A stretch of DNA of 38,047 nt, taken from an uncultured Clostridia bacterium (GTDB lineage Bacteria; Bacillota; Clostridia; TANB77; UBA1234). How positions within the stretch are numbered: position 1 is the stretch's first letter; every line of letters begins with the position of its first letter. The stretch spans positions 1 through 38,047 of the forward strand of contig CAKPEF010000019.1 in assembly GCA_934149305.1 (NCBI GenBank), written 5' to 3'. Shown piece by piece: positions 15,728-23,936 of this stretch. Position numbers and translations under genes: made by a program. Under the pieces are notes generated by a model. The model saw nothing but the letters and a program-made list of their open reading frames with translations. It did not search any database and had not been told where the DNA came from.

Positions 15728-16951
15728 TTAATATATTGGAAATCTTGATGTTAGCTTTAATACATCTGCTTCTATTTTTTCTTTGTCTTCGCCTTTTATT
15801 GTTCTATCAATAAGTTCCGCAATTGTCTTCATTTCTTCTTCTTTCATTCCTCTTGTTGTCATTGCTGGAGTACCGATTCTTATTCCGCTTGCTATGTTTG
15901 GTTTTTGTTTGTCAAAAGGTATTGTGTTTTTATTTACTGTTATTCCTACCTCGTCAAGCATTGCTTCTGCATCTTTACCAGTAACGCCCTTGTTTGTCAA
16001 GTCTACAAGCATCAAATGATTATCCGTTCCACCTGATACTAATTTGAAACCTCTATTCATTAGCTCTTTTGCTAATACTTTGGCATTCTTTACGATTTGA
16101 TTTTGGTATTCTTTAAATTCTGGTGTTAAAGCCTCTTTAAAACACACTGCTTTTCCAGCAATCACATGCATTAAAGGACCACCTTGTACACCTGGGAATA
16201 CACTCTTATCTAAATCTTTTGCATATTTTTCTTTGCAAAGTATCATTCCACCACGAGGTCCACGAAGTGTTTTATGAGTTGTTGTTGTTACGAAATCAGC
16301 ATAAGGCACTGGGCTTGGATGAAGTCCAGCTGCTACTAATCCTGCTATATGTGCCATGTCTACCATTAAATATGCTGAAACTTTATCTGCAATTTCTCTA
16401 AAACGTTTAAAATCTATTGTTCTTGGATATGCACTTGCTCCTGCAACTATAATTTTAGGTTTGCACTCTAATGCTATTTTTTCTACCTCATCATAATCAA
16501 TGTAACCATCTTCATTTACTCCATATGGAACTATGTTATACATTTTGCCCGAAAAATTAACAGGGCTTCCATGTGTTAAGTGTCCACCATGTGATAAGTT
16601 CATTCCAAGTATTGTGTCACCCGGATTTAAAACTGTAAAATACACTGACATATTTGCTTGTGCACCAGAATGAGGTTGAACATTAGCATGTTCTGCTCCA
16701 AAAATTTCTTTTGCTCTATCTCTTGCAAGATTTTCTGCAACATCTACATTTTGACATCCACCATAATATCTCTTTCCTGGATAACCCTCGGCATATTTAT
16801 TTGTGAATACGCTTCCCATCGCCTCCATTACAGCTTTGCTTGCAAAATTTTCAGATGCTATTAGCTCTATCTTTTCGTTTTGTCTTTTATGCTCTTTTTG
16901 TATTGCATCGAAAATTTCTTTATCTACTACTTCTAAAGAATCATTTAACAT
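15728..16951 (-). CDS. glyA: Serine hydroxymethyltransferase
   Basis: PLP enzyme that interconverts serine and glycine and supplies methylene-tetrahydrofolate. I chose ATG 16951, eight bases after AGGAGG (407 residues); the frame extends to 16978. Motifs: IELIASENFASKAVMEAMGS (~22-41), NKYAEGYPGKRYYGGC, HSGAQANM, DMAHIAGLVAAG and the PLP lysine in TTTTHKTLRGPRGG (~225-238). The C-terminus GIRIGTPAMTTRGM is complete. It has its own promoter and terminator, so it is a single-gene unit. Confidence 0.97.
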   Translation of the reverse strand: MLNDSLEVVDKEIFDAIQKEHKRQNEKIELIASENFASKAVMEAMGSVFTNKYAEGYPGKRYYGGCQNVDVAENLARDRAKEIFGAEHANVQPHSGAQANMSVYFTVLNPGDTILGMNLSHGGHLTHGSPVNFSGKMYNIVPYGVNEDGYIDYDEVEKIALECKPKIIVAGASAYPRTIDFKRFREIADKVSAYLMVDMAHIAGLVAAGLHPSPVPYADFVTTTTHKTLRGPRGGMILCKEKYAKDLDKSVFPGVQGGPLMHVIAGKAVCFKEALTPEFKEYQNQIVKNAKVLAKELMNRGFKLVSGGTDNHLMLVDLTNKGVTGKDAEAMLDEVGITVNKNTIPFDKQKPNIASGIRIGTPAMTTRGMKEEEMKTIAELIDRTIKGEDKEKIEADVLKLTSRFPIY

Positions 16952-16977
16952 TCGCATAACCTCCTTTTTCCTAGACA

Positions 16978-17006
16978 ATTATATACAAAACTTATCACAT
17001 TTTCAA
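16978..17006 (-). promoter_or_regulatory. glyA promoter
   Basis: Minus-strand TTGAAA (17001-17006), a 17-base spacer and TATAAT (16978-16983), about 27 bases upstream of the chosen ATG. Confidence 0.65.
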
Positions 17007-17101
17007 GGCATTTGTAAAAGAGTTTGTCACATTCAAAAACTCTTATTTAAATTTTTTCCATTGTGTATTTTATCTATAAACATTGCTTATAAGTAATATT
17101 T

Positions 17102-17386
17102 TTATAACATATCAACAATTATATCTTTCAAATGAATAGGCGTTACCTTATTTTTTCTTATGCAGTCCATTATATCTACCGCATACTCCTTGTTCGTCGT
17201 AACATCACTAACAAAATCACTTTCAACATTCTTTCCATTCCACTTTTCAACCTCTAGTCCATAAGTAGAAATCCCTTCTTTGCTATCCTCTACACTCTTA
17301 GATTGTTCAACAACAAAATATCTTAAAGTTGCGACTCTTTTGTTTTCAAGTGCGAGGTATTCTTCACCTATATAAAGCCTTTCCAC
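17102..17386 (-). CDS. DUF6514 family protein
   Basis: A 94-residue cytosolic protein of the small clostridial DUF6514 family, recognised from RYFVVEQ.., STYGLEVEKW, the central DVTTNKEYAVDIMDCIRKN and the C-terminal VTPIHLKDIIVDML. The family function is unknown. The start is a GTG at 17386, eight bases after GGGGGG. It has its own promoter at 17421-17450. It lies alone between thrS and glyA on the same strand; no operon link is visible. Confidence 0.75.
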   Translation of the reverse strand: MERLYIGEEYLALENKRVATLRYFVVEQSKSVEDSKEGISTYGLEVEKWNGKNVESDFVSDVTTNKEYAVDIMDCIRKNKVTPIHLKDIIVDML

Positions 17387-17420
17387 GATGATTGCCCCCC
17401 TTTTTCTTTAGTATACTTAC

Positions 17421-17450
17421 ATTATATAGTTTGTATAATCAGACATACAA
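17421..17450 (-). promoter_or_regulatory. Promoter of the DUF6514 gene
   Basis: Minus-strand TTGTAT (17445-17450), an 18-base spacer and TATAAT (17421-17426), about 35 bases before the GTG start. Confidence 0.5.
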
Positions 17451-17607
17451 GAGAAAGACATCGCAAGTTTTTGCATAAAATGACATTATACTTTGTTAAA
17501 ATACAAATAATAAGATTTTCATCGAATAAAATACATTCTTTTCCATAATTTTTTAATCATTCTTTCGAATTCGATCCAAAATATCAAAAAATAAATATTC
17601 CTAATAA

Positions 17608-17642
17608 AAAAGTTCCGCACATAATCGCACGGAACTTTTATC
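17608..17642 (-). terminator. Terminator after thrS
   Basis: Minus-strand AAAAGTTCCGTGCGATTATG plus TGCGGAACTTTTTT: a strong stem (AAGTTCCG/CGGAACTT, with TGC pairing partly) and a T run. Confidence 0.85.
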
Positions 17643-17647
17643 AAATT

Positions 17648-19567
17648 TTATCTTGCTAATGTTTTTACTTCCTCATCTAGTTTTGCAATAAAGTCTTCTT
17701 TCTTCATTGCACCCAAGTCTCCATCTTTTCTTGAACGTACTCCAACAGAGCCACTTTCTATTTCCTTATCTCCTATTACTAGCATATAAGGTATTTTTTG
17801 CATTTGAGCTTCTCTTATCTTGTAACCTATCTTTTCGTTTCTTTCATCTACTTCTACTCTGAAACCTTTTTCATCTAATTCAACTTGAAGTTTCTTAGCA
17901 TATTCCATATGTTTTTCTGCTGATATTGGAAGTATTTTTACTTGTACAGGTGTTAGCCATGTTGGGAATGCACCAGCAAAATGTTCTGTTATTATTCCAA
18001 TAAATCTTTCGAATGAACCAAACAATGCTCTGTGAATCATTACTGGAGTTTTCTTATTTCCATCTTCATCAATATATGTCAAGTTAAATCTTTGTGGTAA
18101 TTGGAAGTCAAGTTGTGCTGTACCCATTTGCCATTCTCTACCTAGACAGTCTTTCATCTTTATATCTATCTTTGGTCCATAGAATGCTCCATCGCCTTCA
18201 TTTATTCTATAATTATTTTCACCACAAATTTCATTTAATACAGCCTTTAAATCAGCTTCAGCTTTATTCCATGTTTCAATCTCACCCATGAAATCATCTG
18301 GTCTTGTAGATAATGTTAAAATATACTCTAGTCCGAATACTGAATATAAATCTTTTGCGATTTCAAGGATATTTTTTATTTCGCTTCCGATTTGTTCCTC
18401 TGTTACATAGTTGTGGGAATCATCTTGTCTAAACATTCTAACTCTAAATAATCCATTTAATTGTCCTGATTTTTCATTTCTGTGAATAACATCAACATCA
18501 TTAAATCTAAGTGGCAAATCTTTGTAACTTCTTAATTTGCTTTGGTATACTTTAATTGAGTTTGGGCAATTCATAGGTTTTAAAGCTTGCTCTTTTCCAT
18601 CAGCATCTGTTAGCACAAACATATCCTCTTTATAATGATCCCAGTGTCCTGAAATTTTCCATAGTTCACTACTATTTAATTGTGGACCTGAAAACTCTTG
18701 ATAGCCATATTTTTTGTGTTCTTTTCTCCAAAACTCAATAAGTGTATTTAGCATTGTAAATCCCTTTGGTAGCCAATATGCCATACCTGGTGCTGTTTCA
18801 TCAAAGAAAAATAATTCTAATTCTTTACCTAATTTTCTGTGATCTCTCTTTTTAGCTTCTTCTATCATTTCCAAGTGATGATCTAAATCTGCTTTTTTAG
18901 GGAAAGATGTTCCATATATTCTTTGAAGCATTTTGTTATGCTCATCACCTCTCCAATAAGCACCTGAAGATGATGTTAATTTAAATGCTTTTACAAGCCC
19001 AGTGCTCATTAAATGTGGTCCTGCGCATAAATCAACATACTCACCTTGTCTGTAGAATGAAATTACTGCATCCTCTGGTAAATCTTTTATAAGTTCTACT
19101 TTGTATGGCTCTTCTTTTTCTTCCATTAGCCTAATTGCTTCTTCTCTTGGTAATTCAAATCTTTCAATTGCCAAGTCTTCTGAAACTATCTTAGCCATTT
19201 CTTTTTCGATTGCTTCTAAATCATCCGGTGTGAAATTTCTATCCATATCTATATCATAGTAAAAACCGTTTTCTATAGAAGGACCGATTGCAAGCTTAGC
19301 ACTAGGAAACAATCTTTTAATAGCTTGCGCCATAATGTGAGATGTTGTGTGTCTATATGCACCTTTTCCTTCATCATCATCAAACGTCAAAATGCTTAGT
19401 GTACAATCTTCATTTAATATTGTTCTCAAATCAACAACCTCATCATTTAATAAAGCTGATGTTGCAACTTTAGCCAATCTTTCACTTATTTTTTTTGCAA
19501 TCTCGTATATAGAGATTCCAGCTTCGCTCTCCATAACAGAGCCATCTTTTAATGTAATTTTAATCAT
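17648..19567 (-). CDS. thrS: Threonyl-tRNA synthetase
   Basis: Class II synthetase that charges tRNA-Thr. 639 residues: TGS domain (1-60), editing/SAD domain with the zinc-dependent HTTSHIMAQAIKRL (~73-86) and the later CAGPHL, then the catalytic core with LNTLIEFWRKEHKKYGY, motif 2 RNEKSGQLNGLFRVRMFRQDD and motif 3 FGSFERFIGI. The C-terminal anticodon-binding domain holds LTPVQVKILPIS and KIGYKIREAQMQKIPYMLVIG. The ATG at 19567 follows AAGGAGGAAAAA. It is controlled by the T-box leader at 19745-20010 with the promoter at 20016-20045. Confidence 0.97.
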   Translation of the reverse strand: MIKITLKDGSVMESEAGISIYEIAKKISERLAKVATSALLNDEVVDLRTILNEDCTLSILTFDDDEGKGAYRHTTSHIMAQAIKRLFPSAKLAIGPSIENGFYYDIDMDRNFTPDDLEAIEKEMAKIVSEDLAIERFELPREEAIRLMEEKEEPYKVELIKDLPEDAVISFYRQGEYVDLCAGPHLMSTGLVKAFKLTSSSGAYWRGDEHNKMLQRIYGTSFPKKADLDHHLEMIEEAKKRDHRKLGKELELFFFDETAPGMAYWLPKGFTMLNTLIEFWRKEHKKYGYQEFSGPQLNSSELWKISGHWDHYKEDMFVLTDADGKEQALKPMNCPNSIKVYQSKLRSYKDLPLRFNDVDVIHRNEKSGQLNGLFRVRMFRQDDSHNYVTEEQIGSEIKNILEIAKDLYSVFGLEYILTLSTRPDDFMGEIETWNKAEADLKAVLNEICGENNYRINEGDGAFYGPKIDIKMKDCLGREWQMGTAQLDFQLPQRFNLTYIDEDGNKKTPVMIHRALFGSFERFIGIITEHFAGAFPTWLTPVQVKILPISAEKHMEYAKKLQVELDEKGFRVEVDERNEKIGYKIREAQMQKIPYMLVIGDKEIESGSVGVRSRKDGDLGAMKKEDFIAKLDEEVKTLAR

Positions 19568-19608
19568 TTTTTCCTCCTTCTTGTAAACATGTTGTGTTCA
19601 CTAGTTTT

Positions 19609-19633
19609 TATGGAGCACACTGTGCTCCGCTAC
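19609..19633. repeat. Dispersed hairpin repeat R4
   Basis: TATGGAGCACACTGTGCTCCGCTAC, identical in core to R3, preceded by GTTGTGTTCACTAGTTTT as in R1. It lies in the thrS 5' untranslated region, between the T-box terminator and the ribosome site, so the hairpin would be in the mRNA next to the Shine-Dalgarno region. Confidence 0.75.
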
Positions 19634-19744
19634 TTTTTGTAGCGTATTTGAGCTTTTTTCATAAATTCATATTTGCACCACCTGTAAATGTCTTATGCTT
19701 GCCAGTTTTAATTCTTACATGTGCAATTTTGAACGCTTTGCCCA

Positions 19745-20010
19745 CATCTTTGCAAAAACAAAACACCCCTAATGCTTTGCCTTCACAAAACATTAGGAGT
19801 GATAATTTTAAGAATCACGGTTCCATCCTAAATTTTAACTTAATTTCTATTATAACGTTATAATCGGATATTTTTATATAAGGGTAGTTTTTCAAAAATA
19901 TATATCTTATACCTGCTTTCAGCCGGTGACAGGTAATCTCTAAAAGAATTTCAAAATTTTACTTTGTCCTCAAATATCAAGTTTTATTTTAACACCATTA
20001 TGGAAACTTT
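19745..20010 (-). ncRNA. T-box leader of thrS
   Basis: The diagnostic T-box sequence GGATGGAACCGTG is on the minus strand at 19816-19828. It is followed by a terminator hairpin (CACTCCTAATG.. / ..CATTAGGGGTG, 19763-19803) and a T run. Upstream, about 180 bases with paired elements (such as ACCTGTCACCGGCTGAAAGCAGGT around 19905-19935) would form stem I and its neighbours. Uncharged tRNA-Thr is expected to stabilise the antiterminator. I suspect an ACU/ACC specifier in the GAAAAACTACC string but did not fold it. Confidence 0.85.
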
Positions 20011-20015
20011 GCAAG

Positions 20016-20045
20016 CATATAGAACTATTTTTTACATAAAGTCAA
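20016..20045 (-). promoter_or_regulatory. Promoter of the T-box-thrS transcript
   Basis: Minus-strand TTGACT (20040-20045), an 18-base spacer and TATATG (20016-20021). It lies directly beside the MITE copy at 20053. Confidence 0.5.
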
Positions 20046-20052
20046 TTATATA

Positions 20053-20183
20053 GTTACTGTTCAGCCTTAAGGTAAATAAACATTAGCTAGTAATGTTTTT
20101 ATGGAGCACAATGTGCTCCGCTACATTTTATAGCACACATTTACATTTGATATATACTTTTATTTTGGAGATTGAATAGTAAC
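20053..20183. mobile_element. MITE-like element, copy 2 (contains hairpin repeat R5)
   Basis: About 131 bases, ends GTTACTGTTCAGCCTT.. and ..ATTGAATAGTAAC, which are imperfect inverted repeats of each other. The core TATGGAGCACAATGTGCTCCGCTAC is at 20100-20124. It is nearly identical along its length to copy 1 at 1395-1528, has no ORF, and sits between the Tim44-like gene and the thrS promoter. Confidence 0.75.
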
Positions 20184-20213
20184 ATTATATGCCTGCATTT
20201 AAAATTTTCATTC

Positions 20214-21125
20214 TTAACCTCTAAATGGCTCTAAATTGCTTAGTACCCAATCGTGACTTCCTGTTGTTATTACACTTCCACAATATTCACATTTTCCTGA
20301 TGAAGTAATCTTTGTTGGAGCACCGCAATTTGGACAATTTGTTGTCTTAACTTCATCTGTGCTCTCAGCCGTTACTACACCTTTCTTCCTAATAAATGTC
20401 AACAAGTATGATTTTGTTCTTCTTGTAGTCTTATCTCCAAGAATTACTTTATTAGTTCCTTCTTCTATTATATAGTCTGCCATTGAAGAATTTAACACAA
20501 CTTGTAATATATCTTTATCGTCATCTTGTTCAAATGAGTATAGATTTGCATAATTTACAGCTATTCTATCCATTATATTAAATTGCTTTTTATCGATATA
20601 TTGTTGTATTTGCTTATTGTGCTGTTCGAATAAATCTTCTGTTTCATATGTTCTCATTTCGCTTAAATCTCTCTTAGACCATGCTGTTTGAAGTTTTACA
20701 AATAAATCTTTTGTCCAAGCTAAGAATTTTTCTTGATTAAAGTATTTATCTGCCGCTTGCAATCTGGCTAATACATTTTGACATTTTGCTTCGCTTGATT
20801 TAGATGTATTTACAACCTTGTTTGCAACAGATGGGCTGTTTCCTTTTTTCTTAGAAGCCAACGCAATGACAACGATAATAATTATTACAAATACAAGTTC
20901 TCCTAAAGATAACTCTGATGAACCTCCCGAATATGATCCTCCATTATAGTCAGAATCCCAGTCAGAAGAACTTCCCCAATCTGATGAGCTACCCCAATCT
21001 GATGAATCACTATAATCAGAATCATATGATTCGAAATTTCCAACATCTGCTATTGAAATGCTACAAAAACAAACACTAAACACTGCTATCATTGCTATTA
21101 GAATTCTAGTTGTTTTATTTTTCAA
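20214..21125 (-). CDS. Tim44-like domain protein with C-terminal zinc ribbon
   Basis: A 303-residue protein with a probable signal peptide or membrane anchor (ILIAMIAVFSVCFCSISIA, 8-26), then a low-complexity Ser/Asp/Trp/Tyr/Gly stretch with repeats of SSDWGSSSDW (about 34-65). A membrane helix follows (LVFVIIIIVVIALA, ~77-90), and a Tim44-like fold from about residue 112 (KYFNQEKFLAWTKDLFVKLQTAWSKRD; RIAVNYANLY). A zinc ribbon CPNCGAPTKITSSGKCEYCG lies near the end. Bacterial Tim44-like proteins are poorly characterised and membrane-linked. It lies 36 bases after the SPFH gene and is probably co-transcribed, so the two likely act together. Confidence 0.75.
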   Translation of the reverse strand: MKNKTTRILIAMIAVFSVCFCSISIADVGNFESYDSDYSDSSDWGSSSDWGSSSDWDSDYNGGSYSGGSSELSLGELVFVIIIIVVIALASKKKGNSPSVANKVVNTSKSSEAKCQNVLARLQAADKYFNQEKFLAWTKDLFVKLQTAWSKRDLSEMRTYETEDLFEQHNKQIQQYIDKKQFNIMDRIAVNYANLYSFEQDDDKDILQVVLNSSMADYIIEEGTNKVILGDKTTRRTKSYLLTFIRKKGVVTAESTDEVKTTNCPNCGAPTKITSSGKCEYCGSVITTGSHDWVLSNLEPFRG

Positions 21126-21150
21126 CTTATACCCTCCTTTAGTATTTAGG

Positions 21151-22362
21151 TTATTTCAATTTTTGACCACACTCTGGGCAGAATTTATCTGTTTCTTCTA
21201 CTTTTGCTTTGCAATTTGGGCAAACATTTTCTTCTGCCTTTTTATTTCCACATTCGCTACAGAATTTGCCTGTATTTTCGGCTCCACACGCACATTTCCA
21301 TGTATCTGCCTTTGGTGCCTCTTGATTTTGTGCTGGCGTTGCTTGGTTTACTCCAGCTTGAGCAGGTGTTCCATAATTTACATTGTTTGCTACATTAGAT
21401 GTTACTGCACCAAATGTGTTTCCAGCAGCCATATTCATCATTCCGATTCCCATAAAACCGTTCATTGAGCCATTGGCATTTTTAGCTGCATCTTGCACAG
21501 CATTCGCATATGCTGATGTAAGAACACCTTGTTGTTGATATTGATCTCCAGCAAGTTCGTAATCATCAATCTTTTTATTTGACTCTTCTGTAAGAGTTAC
21601 ACTCTCGATAGCAAATGAAACAAGTGCTACACCTCTATTTCTAAGTGGTTCATCAAATACTGATTCACTCATAATGTCTTTTATTTCATCTGTTTTGCTA
21701 GGTAGTGAAAGTGCTGGGAATTTGTATTCGTCATCTGATAAACTATTTAATACATTGCTGAATGCTGCAACAACTTCTGAACGTAGTTGCTCTAATAATT
21801 GTTCTTTTTTATAAACATCTGCCGTTCCTGCTATTTTAGTCATAAATAATGCTGGGTCTATTATGCTAAATGTGTATGTTCCATGACATTTAATTTCAAG
21901 CCTCATCGGTGTATATCCACCTGTTCTTGCATTTAAAAGAGCATGTTCCCAATCTCTATATGGAACTGGTGCTGGTGTACCAAACTTATTGCCCATTATT
22001 TCTTTTATGTTAAAGAAGAATACGGCTTGTTGTTTTGATGTAGCACCATTATATGTGAATCTAGTCCACATTTCTTTAAATACTGCGCCAAATTGACCAG
22101 CAAAAAATGATGGGCTACTTGATGTATCAAATGTATAAATACCTTCTTCAGCTGTAGCATCGATTACTCTACCATTATCATATATGATTGCACATTGAGA
22201 TGGTCCAACGATAATTGTACTTTTATTTGTAATAACTCCTGTCTCTGTTGTAACTTTTTTCATCAATATATCATTACCCATATCTTCACATCTTATGGCT
22301 TCTTTCCATTGATCTTTAAATGTGCTACCGATAGCACTAGCCGCTGCTTTAATTAATCCCAT
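21151..22362 (-). CDS. SPFH/Band 7-like protein (YdjI type) with zinc ribbons
   Basis: Start chosen at ATG 22362 behind AAAGGATG (403 residues); a TTG at 22389 would add nine residues. The N-terminal three quarters match the 'virion core protein'/YdjI branch of SPFH proteins (ITNKSTIIVGPSQCAIIYDNGRVID, EMWTRFTYNG, EIKCHGTYTFSIIDPALFM), followed by a Gly/Ala/Met-rich linker (~290-345). Two C-terminal zinc ribbons follow: CACGAENTGKFCSECG and CPNCKAKVEETDKFCPECG. In Bacillus the relative YdjI acts with phage-shock and membrane-stress proteins; here the partner is the Tim44-like gene downstream. It is a cytoplasmic, membrane-associated scaffold by inference. Confidence 0.82.
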   Translation of the reverse strand: MGLIKAAASAIGSTFKDQWKEAIRCEDMGNDILMKKVTTETGVITNKSTIIVGPSQCAIIYDNGRVIDATAEEGIYTFDTSSSPSFFAGQFGAVFKEMWTRFTYNGATSKQQAVFFFNIKEIMGNKFGTPAPVPYRDWEHALLNARTGGYTPMRLEIKCHGTYTFSIIDPALFMTKIAGTADVYKKEQLLEQLRSEVVAAFSNVLNSLSDDEYKFPALSLPSKTDEIKDIMSESVFDEPLRNRGVALVSFAIESVTLTEESNKKIDDYELAGDQYQQQGVLTSAYANAVQDAAKNANGSMNGFMGIGMMNMAAGNTFGAVTSNVANNVNYGTPAQAGVNQATPAQNQEAPKADTWKCACGAENTGKFCSECGNKKAEENVCPNCKAKVEETDKFCPECGQKLK

Positions 22363-22409
22363 TAAAATCATCCTTTCTTTTTTCGACAAAATATGCCGTC
22401 TATACTTTT

Positions 22410-22438
22410 ATAATAACATTACAAAATATTATTATCAA
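22410..22438 (-). promoter_or_regulatory. Promoter of the SPFH/Tim44-like operon
   Basis: Minus-strand TTGATA (22433-22438), a 17-base spacer and TATTAT (22410-22415), about 45 bases upstream of the chosen ATG. Confidence 0.5.
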
Positions 22439-22455
22439 GTAAAATATATTACAAA

Positions 22456-22488
22456 AAAGGAACCAGAATTTAATCCGGTTCCTTTTTG
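22456..22488 (-). terminator. Terminator after the kinase-like gene
   Basis: Minus-strand AAAGGAACCGGATTAAATTC with TGGTTCCTTTTTT: a GGAACC(G/A)G stem with a six-T tail, just after the stop at 22496. It overlaps closely the promoter of the next operon. Confidence 0.85.
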
Positions 22489-22495
22489 TCTTCAT

Positions 22496-23647
22496 TTAAC
22501 CTCTCTCGAAGTGAATGTCAGAGACAATTTGTCTCATTTCTCTTTCGTTTTTCTCGATATCTTTAAGAAGTGCAATTTGTACACGAGCTCTTCCAAGATT
22601 ATCACCATCAGAGTTTACGTCAAAATATTTGTTGCAATCAATATGGTCATCAAGGAAGCGAATTGCAAGCTCATATGTCATAAGCCATACAGAGTCTACA
22701 AGAAGGTTTGCTTCTCTCTCAGTAAGACTTGTAGAAGATATAAAACCTTCGCAAAAAGCCTTAAAGTACTCGATGTTTATCCTTACTTTTTGAGGATTAT
22801 TGCTCTCCTCAGATTCGGTGTTACAAGCGTATCTCACCGCATCGCCAAAGTCATAAAGAATAGTACCAGGCATCACAGTATCAAGGTCTATCATGCACTT
22901 TGCCTTGCCAGTATACCTGTCAAAAAGAACGTTGTTCAGCTTCGGATCGTTGTGAGAAACTCTCACTGGTATTGCTCCGAGTCTGATTGCATCCGTTATG
23001 ATGCCAACTTTCTCTGCGCGTTTTGGCGATATGATGGACTTGATCTCCTCTTTGCAATCTCTGCACCGTGTTTGCAAGAAAGCATCCGGGCCGAAATAGA
23101 TTGATGCGATTCGATTTACCATCTTTCCGAATCTTGCCGATGTGTTATGGAAATTAGGTATTGTTTCCACAAGGCAGCTTGCATCAAAATCCGAAAGCGC
23201 CAGTGCAAAATCGCCTATCGCTTCACCGAGTGAAGTTAAATCACTTGCATCGGAAATTTGATTTTTCACATCTGATTCGATGAAATTCATAAGACGCCAA
23301 CAAGCACCATTATCTGAGTAAATATACTCACCATATTCAACATTCTGGAATTTTTCTTTCACTTTTTTAAAGTGAATTGTTTCTTTGCCTTTTTGGGTAA
23401 TATGTTCCGTCACTCTCGAAATGTTATTCATCAGTTCTTTCGGCTTTTTAAATACATTGGTGTTTATTCTCTGAAGGATATACGATGCAAAGCCGTTATC
23501 GTTGTGCATCGTTACAGAAAAAGAACGGTTGATTCTGCCGTTAGAAATGATTTCTAACCCTGTGATGTTGCCTACAGAAATCTCGAATTTCGAAAGTAAA
23601 TCCTTGATTTCACTTGTGAGTTGCTGCGAAAGTTTGCCAAATTCCAT
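22496..23647 (-). CDS. APH-fold sugar kinase-like protein (N-acetylhexosamine kinase-like)
   Basis: A 383-residue aminoglycoside phosphotransferase-fold protein. The closest pattern I recognise is the NahK-like group (N-acetylhexosamine 1-kinases): GRINRSFSV near 40, YILQRINTNVFKKPKELMNNI (two blocks near 56-76), FHNTSARF, the catalytic loop VSHNDPKLNNVLFD (Asp and Asn near 235-241) and the metal-binding Asp in MIDLDTV. The ATG at 23647 has AGGAGG. Codon use is richer in G and C than in the flanking genes, and residue 194 is one of the two in-frame CGG codons (23066-23068) not tied to a frameshift. With its own near-consensus promoter and terminator it looks like a transferred single-gene unit. 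Substrate is unproven. Confidence 0.7.
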   Translation of the reverse strand: MEFGKLSQQLTSEIKDLLSKFEISVGNITGLEIISNGRINRSFSVTMHNDNGFASYILQRINTNVFKKPKELMNNISRVTEHITQKGKETIHFKKVKEKFQNVEYGEYIYSDNGACWRLMNFIESDVKNQISDASDLTSLGEAIGDFALALSDFDASCLVETIPNFHNTSARFGKMVNRIASIYFGPDAFLQTRCRDCKEEIKSIISPKRAEKVGIITDAIRLGAIPVRVSHNDPKLNNVLFDRYTGKAKCMIDLDTVMPGTILYDFGDAVRYACNTESEESNNPQKVRINIEYFKAFCEGFISSTSLTEREANLLVDSVWLMTYELAIRFLDDHIDCNKYFDVNSDGDNLGRARVQIALLKDIEKNEREMRQIVSDIHFERG

Positions 23648-23661
23648 ATAAGTTTCCTCCT

Positions 23662-23675
23662 ACCAATACATTGGT
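23662..23675. promoter_or_regulatory. Inverted repeat upstream of the kinase-like gene
   Basis: ACCAAT-AC-ATTGGT, a perfect 6+6 inverted repeat between promoter and ribosome site, with GCGTACGC (23693-23700) near the transcription start. It could be an operator for a repressor; no regulator gene is adjacent. Confidence 0.35.
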
Positions 23676-23705
23676 GTTTAATAATGGTTTATGCGTACGC
23701 GTATT

Positions 23706-23734
23706 ATATTATCACATTTTTTGCATTATGTCAA
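23706..23734 (-). promoter_or_regulatory. Strong promoter of the kinase-like gene
   Basis: Minus-strand TTGACA (23729-23734), a 17-base spacer and TAATAT (23706-23711). Confidence 0.7.
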
Positions 23735-23811
23735 TATTGTTTCCATTTTATTACATTTACTTTACTATTATTCTTCCAATATTTATGAAAACTACTAAAC
23801 AATAGTATTAT

Positions 23812-23836
23812 TATGGAGCACAACGTGATACGCTAT
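23812..23836. repeat. Dispersed hairpin repeat R6, degenerate
   Basis: TATGGAGCACAACGTGATACGCTAT: the left arm of the repeat is intact and the right arm is mutated (GTGATACGC instead of GTGCTCCGC). It lies between rpe and the kinase-like gene, in an otherwise empty 23735-23911 stretch. Confidence 0.55.
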
Positions 23837-23911
23837 ATATTTTTACGCATAATTACATTCAATGCATGTATTAAATGTAAAATTGCAATTGTCTTTTCCG
23901 ATTCATACTAC

Positions 23912-23936
23912 AAAAAAAGAGCCTAAAGCTCTTTTA
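23912..23936 (-). terminator. Terminator of the rsmB-to-rpe cluster
   Basis: Minus-strand AAAAGAGCTTTAGGCTCTTT followed by more Ts. The stem begins at the rpe stop codon. Confidence 0.8.

Noticed and set aside
711..20124. The hairpin repeats as a CRISPR array
   Set aside because: Copies are kilobases apart, there are no regular spacers and no cas genes.
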